DNA of 37,310 bases from CAZFZT01 sp964523675 (GTDB lineage Bacteria; Planctomycetota; Phycisphaerae; Phycisphaerales; SM1A02). The translations under genes and the position numbers were made by a program. Shown here in pieces: positions 32,012-37,310 of this stretch. The stretch spans positions 1-37,310 of the forward strand of contig CAZFZT010000029.1 of the NCBI GenBank assembly GCA_964523675.1, given 5' to 3'. Every line of letters starts with the position of its first letter. The stretch's first letter is position 1. The notes beneath the pieces are model-generated. The model saw only the letters and a program-made list of their open reading frames with translations. It did not search any database and was not told the origin of the DNA.

Positions 32012-32866
32012 ATGAACGAACTGATCAACACACTTCAGGAGATTCCGCCGGCTGCTCTTGTGCCGCTCGTTGCTGCGCTGGTGATCGGCGTTCTGCTTTG
32101 GGCGGCTGGGCGGCGGGTGCTGCGGACCGGCTTTGCGGGCCTCGGACTGCTTGGCGGGTTCGTGATCGGATGGCTGGTGGGGGAGTGGCAGAACTTCGGC
32201 ATCCCTGCGTGGGCGGTCGGACTGATCTTTGGCGTTGTTCTTGCAGTGGTTGCGGTGATCCTCTACCGCACAGCCATCGCAGCCACCATGGCGATCCTTC
32301 TCGCTGTCGCCTCACCCATGGCTGTGGTTGCGATGCACGAGTGGCAGGGACGAACCGTCTTCGTTGAAGTTGCGGAAGATGGCGCAGTTGAGGACGAGCC
32401 AGAGGAGCCGGAAGTCCCGGAATCCGACGAGTTCGATGAATGGCTTGATGAGCAGCGGGATGAGTTGGTGCGCGAGCAGGTGGATGGCTTCGTGCCCCAG
32501 GAGTACGCGGAGCAGATTGAGCAGATCAGGAGTTTCGGCGAACGGCTGGTGGCGTCTCTCCGCGAGACTTGGGCGCAGATCGCCGAGCCGGTCCGGCCGA
32601 CGCTCATCGGGGCTGCGATCAGCGGCGCGATTCTTGGTCTGATCCTCGGCGGGCTGCTGCCGGGCGTGAGCGCGGCGGTCATTACCGCGTTCGGCGGCTC
32701 GATCCTGTGGTTGACTTCATTGCGCGTTCTTGTTGAGCGCGTCGGATGGGGCGATCTCGGCTTCCTTCCCACAACGGGGCGCGGCTGGCTCATCATGTGG
32801 CTGATCGCATCCGCGATAGGACTGGCGATTCAGTGGACTCTTGGAGCGAAGAAAGCCGATAAGTAG
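32012..32866 (+). CDS. Multi-pass membrane protein
   Basis: A 284-residue protein. The ATG at 32012 gives MNELINTLQEIPPAALVPLV. Transmembrane stretches lie near 15-35, 42-60, 70-90 and 95-115; an acidic soluble segment of about 75 residues follows (EDEPEEPEVPESDEFDEW...), then further hydrophobic helices to the end (GAAISGAILGLILGGLLPG, GWLIMWLIASAIGLAIQW). The architecture resembles TMEM198/DUF4203-like proteins. It is followed by a second membrane protein of similar style (33074-33796). The function is unknown. Confidence 0.75.
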   Translation: MNELINTLQEIPPAALVPLVAALVIGVLLWAAGRRVLRTGFAGLGLLGGFVIGWLVGEWQNFGIPAWAVGLIFGVVLAVVAVILYRTAIAATMAILLAVASPMAVVAMHEWQGRTVFVEVAEDGAVEDEPEEPEVPESDEFDEWLDEQRDELVREQVDGFVPQEYAEQIEQIRSFGERLVASLRETWAQIAEPVRPTLIGAAISGAILGLILGGLLPGVSAAVITAFGGSILWLTSLRVLVERVGWGDLGFLPTTGRGWLIMWLIASAIGLAIQWTLGAKKADK

Positions 32867-32961
32867 GCACGAAGGCAGGCGGCCCTGGGTACCGAGTACC
32901 GAATGCGAAGGCCGACCGGCAATCAGTCTCCGCGGACGACTCGCCGTGGCGAGCTGTCGCC

Positions 32962-33073
32962 TCTTGGCATTTGGCTCTTGGGTCTTGGCTTTTGGGTCTT
33001 GGCTAACACCCAACACCTCACCCCGAACACCAACAGCTAACTCCTAACTCCTAGCTCCTAACTCCTGAACCCC
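32962..33073 (+). repeat. Heptamer array, locus 3, abutting a start codon
   Basis: Sixteen heptamers in perfect phase, from TCTTGGC/TTTTGGG-type units through TAACACC, CAACACC and AACAGCT to AACTCCT/AGCTCCT units, ending exactly at the ATG at 33074. Module order matches locus 1 in reverse complement. Upstream, 32888-32955 holds related AGTACCG and GGCAATC units, as in locus 2. It leaves no ordinary ribosome-binding site directly before the downstream gene. Confidence 0.72.
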
Positions 33074-33796
33074 ATGTCCACACTTCTCGCAACGACATCA
33101 TCGCAATCGGCCGAGGGCGGATTTGCGTTTCTGCGCGACGCATTTCAGCGGATGGACATCCTCAACCGGCCGGACGAGTTGCTTGAGGCGCTGTCCGGGA
33201 TGCCGCTGATTCTGGCTTCGGTGATCGTCGTCGTCGGCGCGCTGTGCGTCCTCAACGGCTACCGCTGGCACAAGTGGGTCATCATTGCGTTGGCGTTCCT
33301 GGCCGGGCTGGGGCTCGGCCATTTGCTGAGCACATACGTCGGGAAGTCAGTGATCGTTGCGATTTCGCTGGGTCTGCTTTGCGCGATCGTCTCGACGCCA
33401 ATGATGAAGATCACGGTCGCAGTCTTCGGCGGGATTACGGGCGCGTTCATCGGCGCGAATATCTGGTCCGCGCTGGGAGCTCCGGGCGGCGCTCCCGCCG
33501 ATTCGCACTGGATCGGCGCGATGATGGGTTTCATTGTGATCGCAATGCTCTCGCTGATTCTGTTTCGCCTCGTGATTATGCTGTTCACGTCAATCGGCGG
33601 CGCAGCCATGATCGTCTTCGGAGCTGTCACCATCATGCTGCATGTGCCGGCGTGGGAAGGGGCGGTGAAATCAAGTTTGACGAGTAATCCTGTGATCCTT
33701 CCGCTCCTGCTGGCCGTCGGCGCAGTGGCTGGTTTCGTCATTCAGCACAGCCGCGCCTCCGGAAGTGGCGGGAAGGCGGAGCCGGCGAGGGAGTAG
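33074..33796 (+). CDS. Multi-pass membrane protein
   Basis: A 240-residue protein. Hydrophobic segments near 45-60 (LILASVIVVVGALCVL), 68-85, 93-105, 110-130, 148-165, 168-190 and 205-222 suggest about seven transmembrane helices. Glycine spacing (GGITGAFIGANIW, IGGAAMIVFGAV) resembles the TMEM198/DUF4203-like proteins. The ATG follows a heptamer array rather than a clear ribosome-binding site. It is probably an inner-membrane protein of unknown function, related in style to its neighbour. Confidence 0.75.
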   Translation: MSTLLATTSSQSAEGGFAFLRDAFQRMDILNRPDELLEALSGMPLILASVIVVVGALCVLNGYRWHKWVIIALAFLAGLGLGHLLSTYVGKSVIVAISLGLLCAIVSTPMMKITVAVFGGITGAFIGANIWSALGAPGGAPADSHWIGAMMGFIVIAMLSLILFRLVIMLFTSIGGAAMIVFGAVTIMLHVPAWEGAVKSSLTSNPVILPLLLAVGAVAGFVIQHSRASGSGGKAEPARE

Positions 33797-33867
33797 CGGG
33801 GTTCGCATCGGCGCAGCGCAGCACGAGTGGCCTCCCGGCACGCGGCTCTTCATGCTTGAACCCTTGT

Positions 33868-34458
33868 CTATCGCACAACCGCTGCGCCGCATTCGGTGCA
33901 GACGGGGTTGACACCAATGGGATACGCGCACTCCTCGCACAGGCCGCGCCGGCGGCGGAGCAATCGCGGTGCATTTCCGGGGGCGAAGAGGAGCAGCCAG
34001 AGGAGCAGCGCGTAGAAGAGGGTGTTGATAATGAAGCCGGGAAGGATCGGGTGATCCAATCGCGCAACGTACGGTTCGCCCGGCGGAGCAGCGAACGGAT
34101 TTCCCGTAACGTCACCAGTCATGCTCAGCATCGGCCATCCTGCTTGAAAGGATCGGGTATGACTATGGCTGTGCGATGACATGGAAACTGTGATCGAGTA
34201 CCAAGCTCTTTGCAGGTTCCTGACGGCCGGATCCTCAAGGGGTATTCTTCTACGCTCCATGATAAGAGTGCCGTCTGGTTGGACCTCGGGGCCAAACCAT
34301 CGCGAATTCGGGATGCGAGCGGCAAGTGCTTCGAGTTCGACCGCAACCACGTCAACATGCCAGTTATTCAGCGTCAACGGCAGTCCCCACGCCACCGCGA
34401 CATTCACGATCGCGCCGCCTGCGAGCAGCAGCAGGACTATCGCGATGCGGCGTTTCAT
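33868..34458 (-). CDS. Small membrane protein with C-terminal zinc ribbon (copy 1)
   Basis: A 196-residue protein, the last of three tandem paralogues. An N-terminal hydrophobic helix (RRIAIVLLLLAGGAIVNVAVAW) precedes a variable domain. A second hydrophobic helix (INTLFYALLLWLLLFAPG) and an arginine-rich patch follow. The C-terminal CEECAYPIGVNPVCTECGA has four cysteines for a zinc ribbon. The ATG at 34458 overlaps the previous stop as ATGA. The family recurs in Phycisphaerae by recall; it may be an envelope protein with unknown function. Confidence 0.78.
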   Translation of the reverse strand: MKRRIAIVLLLLAGGAIVNVAVAWGLPLTLNNWHVDVVAVELEALAARIPNSRWFGPEVQPDGTLIMERRRIPLEDPAVRNLQRAWYSITVSMSSHSHSHTRSFQAGWPMLSMTGDVTGNPFAAPPGEPYVARLDHPILPGFIINTLFYALLLWLLLFAPGNAPRLLRRRRGLCEECAYPIGVNPVCTECGAAVVR

Positions 34459-35117
34459 GGGTTGGCCTTTCGTGAACCCGTCACCGCCGCGCCGCATTCG
34501 GTGCAGACGGGGCTGACACCAATGGGATACGCGCACTTCTCGCATTGGCCGCGCCTGCGGCGGAGCGTGCGGCGCGCTGCGAACGGTGCTGCGAACAACA
34601 GCCAGAGGAGTAGCGCGTAGAAAAATGTGTTGATGATGAAGCCGGGGAAGATGGGACGGTATGGTATATAGCGGAGCCGTCCTCCCCGTCCGCCACCCTC
34701 TCCGACAATCGTCCCATTATACATAATCGTCCTTCGCAAATGCGGTGCCAGACTGAAGCCGGTTTCGGGATCGAGATTCAGACGTGAGTAGAGACTTGAG
34801 AATGAGTGCATGGGAAGACCCGCCGAAGTCTCCCCGACGCTAAGCGACGGGCTGTGTAGTCCTGAACCACAATCCCATAAACACTCAATGCGAATGTAAC
34901 CGAGGCGCGATTGGTGGGCAAACGAGACAAAGATCGTCGTGGGGCATGGCAGAGCGTGAGGGGATCGCGCCGCCCAATACTCTCGTTCGATGGCGGTCGC
35001 GGATCGACCGGAGTCGGCAATCACTTGGGTGCGATAGGCAATCCCCCACGCCACCGCGACATTCACCACCGCGCCGCCTGCGAGCAGCAGCAGGATGATC
35101 GTGATGCGGCGCTTCAT
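34455..35117 (-). CDS. Small membrane protein with C-terminal zinc ribbon (copy 2)
   Basis: A 220-residue protein with the same layout as its neighbours: an N-terminal helix (TIILLLLAGGAVVNVAVAWG), a longer variable middle, a second hydrophobic stretch (IINTFFYALLLWLLFAAP) and the ribbon CEKCAYPIGVSPVCTECGA. It is preceded and followed by four-base overlaps with its paralogues. The middle domains have diverged more than the ends, as if the ends were being homogenised. Confidence 0.78.
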   Translation of the reverse strand: MKRRITIILLLLAGGAVVNVAVAWGIAYRTQVIADSGRSATAIEREYWAARSPHALPCPTTIFVSFAHQSRLGYIRIECLWDCGSGLHSPSLSVGETSAGLPMHSFSSLYSRLNLDPETGFSLAPHLRRTIMYNGTIVGEGGGRGGRLRYIPYRPIFPGFIINTFFYALLLWLLFAAPFAARRTLRRRRGQCEKCAYPIGVSPVCTECGAAVTGSRKANP

Positions 35118-35704
35118 GCTTCAATTTTCCTCGGAACCGCTGCGCCGCATTCGGTGCAGACGGGGCTGACGCCGATGGGGTACGCGCATTTCTCACACTG
35201 GCCGCGTCTGCGGCGGAGCATGCGGCGCGCTGCGAACGGTGCGAAGAGAAGCAGCCAGAGGAGCAGTGCGTAGAAGAGCGTGTTGATGATGAAGCCGATT
35301 GGAAGAGGCTCAATCGGAAGTGACTGTCGATGCAATGGCAGTTGCGCCAAGGTAAGCGAGGACTTGCGTCCGGAGATCGCGTCTGCGCTTGTGCCGCTGT
35401 AGGAGAAGTCAACGAATGAACGTATCGGCCAGCCTGCGCGCCGCTCATATGCGTACGAAATGAAGCCAGACCCACCCGACAAGGCATACACATCAACACC
35501 GGGGCCGGTCGATTCGGACATTGCATTGGGCGCAATAGGATGCGGCCATGCGCGAGCGACGATTGGGGCGGCGACATCATCCTCAATCTCAAGCCAAGCA
35601 AATGAAGAGGTGCCGGTAAAGGCGGCGAGCCCCCACGCCACCACGACGTTCACAATTGCTCCGCCAAGGAGCAGCAGCAGGATTATCGCGATGCGGCGTC
35701 GCAT
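35114..35704 (-). CDS. Small membrane protein with C-terminal zinc ribbon (copy 3)
   Basis: A 196-residue protein, first in the tandem operon. It has the leading helix (RIAIILLLLLGGAIVNVVVAWG), a variable middle with FISYAYERRAGWP, a second helix (IINTLFYALLLWLLLFAP) and CEKCAYPIGVSPVCTECGAAV. The ATG at 35704 begins the operon. The ribbon-coding DNA is nearly the same in all three copies, pointing to duplication with gene conversion. The function is unknown. Confidence 0.78.
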   Translation of the reverse strand: MRRRIAIILLLLLGGAIVNVVVAWGLAAFTGTSSFAWLEIEDDVAAPIVARAWPHPIAPNAMSESTGPGVDVYALSGGSGFISYAYERRAGWPIRSFVDFSYSGTSADAISGRKSSLTLAQLPLHRQSLPIEPLPIGFIINTLFYALLLWLLLFAPFAARRMLRRRRGQCEKCAYPIGVSPVCTECGAAVPRKIEA

Positions 35705-35862
35705 GAGAACATTGTACTCGTCGACGTTGACGACGTTTCGCTAAAGCGTGCTATCTCAACAGCCGCGCGGCGGCATCGCGCGGTTGTGCGTGAGGCGCAG
35801 GTGAATCTCAACCGCGGCCTGACGGCACGCGACTATTCAACGCATGGATTGTGCGGCGACTA

Positions 35863-35880
35863 CCCCGGCCAAGGCCGGGG
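35863..35880. repeat. 18-bp hairpin CCCCGGCC-AA-GGCCGGGG
   Basis: A perfect eight-base inverted repeat in the gap between the zinc-ribbon operon and the thioesterase gene, 44 bases before the thioesterase start. It may be a REP-type repeat or a structured leader element; no terminator T-run follows. Confidence 0.45.
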
Positions 35881-35924
35881 CTATGTGTGCGTTTGTTGTC
35901 TGCGATTTCGTTACACTTGCGGCC

Positions 35925-36413
35925 ATGAAGCCGTCGCTCAAGATCGGCAACACGGCAGAGGTGCGCATTACCGTCACCGAGGACATGTGCCCTGCGTTCG
36001 ATGGCGTTGTCGTGCACCGCGTCTATTCGACGTGGTCGATGGCCCATCACATGGAACTTGCTGCGCGCAAGGTGCTCGCGCCGCATCTGGAGGAGCACGA
36101 AGAGGGCATCGGTTCGCATCTGTCGATCGACCATGTCGCGCCGACACCACTGGGGCATGAGGTGCGCGTCGTCGCGACAGCGGTGGAGATCGGGCCGACG
36201 ACGCTGGTGTGCGATGTGATCGCTTATCATGCCCCCGCCCCCGGAAATGGTGGCGAGCGCGAAACCGCAAGCGGGCCGGCCGAGCGCATCGTCGGCCGGG
36301 GCAGGCAGGTGCAGCGCATCCTGCCGAAGGAGAAGCTGCGATCGCTGATTGCTCGCGCGGCGGCTTTGGGCTGTTGGCTGTTGGCTCTTGGCTGTGGGCT
36401 GTTGGCCCTGTGA
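35925..36413 (+). CDS. Hotdog-fold thioesterase (FlK-like)
   Basis: A 162-residue protein. The ATG at 35925 gives MKPSLKIGNTAEVRITVTED. The core VHRVYSTWSMAHHMELAARK, EGIGSHLSIDHVAPTPLGHEVRVVATA and LVCDVIAYHA matches the hotdog thioesterase family that includes fluoroacetyl-CoA thioesterase. The conserved His in SHLSIDHVA... is consistent with that family. It would hydrolyse an acyl-CoA. The last ~18 residues (LGCWLLALGCGLLAL type) are encoded by heptamer repeat DNA (36363-36411), so the C-terminus may have been extended by the repeat. Confidence 0.72.
   Translation: MKPSLKIGNTAEVRITVTEDMCPAFDGVVVHRVYSTWSMAHHMELAARKVLAPHLEEHEEGIGSHLSIDHVAPTPLGHEVRVVATAVEIGPTTLVCDVIAYHAPAPGNGGERETASGPAERIVGRGRQVQRILPKEKLRSLIARAAALGCWLLALGCGLLAL
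36363..36411 (+). repeat. Heptamer array, locus 4, inside the thioesterase 3' end
   Basis: Seven in-phase units of GCTGTTG type (GCTTTGG, GCTCTTG, GCTGTGG, GCTGTTG, GCCCTGT) that coincide with the last codons of the thioesterase gene. The same unit type occurs at 28033-28060 and 36830-36857. Confidence 0.7.
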
Positions 36414-36443
36414 GATTCGACTCGGGGTCGGAAGGAGAGGTTG

Positions 36444-36833
36444 ATGCAGGACTTTCGAAACCTTGAGGTGTGGCAGCGCGGCCGGGCGTTGGCAGCCGAT
36501 CTGTATCGGCAGACCGCTGCGTTTCCACGGGAGGAGTTGTATGGACTGACGAGCCAGATACGCAGGTGCTCAGTTTCCATTCCAGCGAACATTGCTGAAG
36601 GTTGCGGCAGACAATCCGACGCGGATTTCAAGCGGTTCCTGCATGTCGCGATGGGTTCGGCGGCTGAACTTGAAAGTCATTTGATCCTCGCAGAAGATGT
36701 GTGCCTGCTCAATCATGAAGATGCCCAAGCTCTGACCGATCGCGTGAGCACCCTCAGGCGCAAACTCAATGCATTCATTCAACGCCTGAACACCCCAAGA
36801 CACCGCCACGCATCGACACCAAAGAACCAATAG
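36444..36833 (+). CDS. Four-helix-bundle protein (S23/IVP family)
   Basis: A 129-residue protein. MQDFRNLEVWQRGRALAADL, QIRRCSVSIPANIAEGCGRQ, FKRFLHVAMGSAAELESHL and LNAFIQRLNT show the four-helix-bundle family first described from proteins encoded in 23S rRNA intervening sequences. ATG at 36444 is chosen (a TTG is in frame one codon before) with GGAAGGAGAGG upstream. The stop falls within heptamer locus 5. The function is unknown; many planctomycetes carry dispersed copies. Confidence 0.82.
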   Translation: MQDFRNLEVWQRGRALAADLYRQTAAFPREELYGLTSQIRRCSVSIPANIAEGCGRQSDADFKRFLHVAMGSAAELESHLILAEDVCLLNHEDAQALTDRVSTLRRKLNAFIQRLNTPRHRHASTPKNQ

Positions 36834-36864
36834 CCAGCAGCCAACAGCCAACAGCCAACAAACC
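36823..36864 (+). repeat. Heptamer array, locus 5, next to a start codon
   Basis: Six in-phase units (AGAACCA, ATAGCCA, GCAGCCA, ACAGCCA twice, ACAAACC) end one base before the ATG at 36866. Their reverse complement is the TTGGCTG unit of the other loci. Confidence 0.7.
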
Positions 36865-36865
36865 C

Positions 36866-37310
36866 ATGACCGCACCTGACACCGAACCACTCATCCTCGC
36901 CGAGACCGACGGCCACGTCGGCATCATTCGCCTCAATCGGCCGAAGGTGCTCAACGCACTCAACCCGCAGCTAATGAAACAGCTTGTGGAGCAGATGGAA
37001 GCGTTCGACGCGGATGAAAACATTCACGTGATTCTGCTGGCCGGCAGTGAGCGGGCATGGGCAGCCGGTGCGGACATCGGCGACATGGCTGAGCAATCCG
37101 CAATCAGCATGTATGAGCGCGATCAGTTTGCGACGTGGGACCGCATCAAGCGCATCAAGAAGCCGATCGTCGCAGCGGTGAGCGGCTTCGCGCTCGGCGG
37201 CGGGTGTGAACTCATGATGCTCTGCGACATCATCGTGGCAAGCGAAACAGCCCAGATCGGCCAGCCGGAGATCAACATCGGCGTCATGCCCGGCGCAGGC
37301 GGCACGCAGC
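36866..37310 (+). CDS. Enoyl-CoA hydratase (5' part, runs off window)
   Basis: 148 residues are visible from ATG at 36866. GHVGIIRLNRPKVLNALN opens the crotonase fold, RAWAAGADIGDM gives the first oxyanion-hole strand, and GFALGGGCELMMLCDIIVAS plus GQPEINIGVMPGAGGTQ contain both catalytic glutamates of short-chain enoyl-CoA hydratases (equivalents of Glu144 and Glu164). It hydrates 2-enoyl-CoA in beta-oxidation, fitting the nearby thioesterase. The window ends inside the gene. There is no usual ribosome-binding site; the heptamer array precedes it. Confidence 0.92.
   Translation, partial: MTAPDTEPLILAETDGHVGIIRLNRPKVLNALNPQLMKQLVEQMEAFDADENIHVILLAGSERAWAAGADIGDMAEQSAISMYERDQFATWDRIKRIKKPIVAAVSGFALGGGCELMMLCDIIVASETAQIGQPEINIGVMPGAGGTQ

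Overview
The window looks like a high-GC planctomycete chromosome, probably of the Phycisphaerae. The evidence is two planctomycete-type tyrosine recombinases paired with DUF1580-type proteins, a secreted cysteine-rich protein ending in two dockerin-like repeats (PADLTGDGSVGVPDLL type), and a tandem set of small membrane proteins ending in a zinc ribbon. Taxonomy is inferred from recalled family resemblance, not from a search.

The left half (1-19028) reads as two integrative elements stacked at one tRNA-Val(CAC) gene. Element A enters from the left edge and ends at a tRNA-Val 3' fragment (3263-3304). From that edge inwards it carries an integrase, a repeat-rich spacer, a DUF1580 protein, a winged-helix replication-initiator-like gene with iteron repeats inside its coding sequence, and the start of a P-loop ATPase. 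Element B (about 3263-19028) lies between that fragment and the intact tRNA-Val (18987-19060). Nearly all its genes are on the minus strand and tightly packed: integrase, a conserved planctomycete protein, DUF1580 protein, winged-helix protein, DnaB-like helicase, an initiator-like protein whose gene contains four perfect 22-bp iterons, two small-terminase-like helix-turn-helix proteins, two coiled-coil proteins, two stand-alone FtsH/M41-like HEAGH metallopeptidases, a PLD-like protein, and two proteins resembling a tape measure and a tail-type structural protein. I see no capsid, portal or large terminase, so B resembles a phage satellite or reduced prophage. A 51-bp near-identical direct repeat, 3.65 kb apart, may be a packaging or regulatory site. 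A related GGGTGTCC/GGACACCC palindrome lies just inside each end of B.

The right half (19061-37310) is chromosomal. It holds a DUF3482 GTPase plus DUF2868 membrane protein pair, a plant/cyanobacterial-type ferredoxin-NADP reductase, tRNA-Asp, two secreted proteins, chorismate mutase/prephenate dehydratase (pheA), a lower-GC two-gene HEPN/DUF262 cassette (candidate defence system) beside a remnant of a DNA methyltransferase C-terminus, two multi-pass membrane proteins, three overlapping zinc-ribbon paralogues, a hotdog thioesterase, a four-helix-bundle protein, and the start of an enoyl-CoA hydratase.

The chromosomal intergenic regions carry a striking family of degenerate heptamer arrays (TTGGCTN, AACTCCT, AGTACCG units) that keep a fixed module order between loci. 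I did not see them inside the integrated elements.
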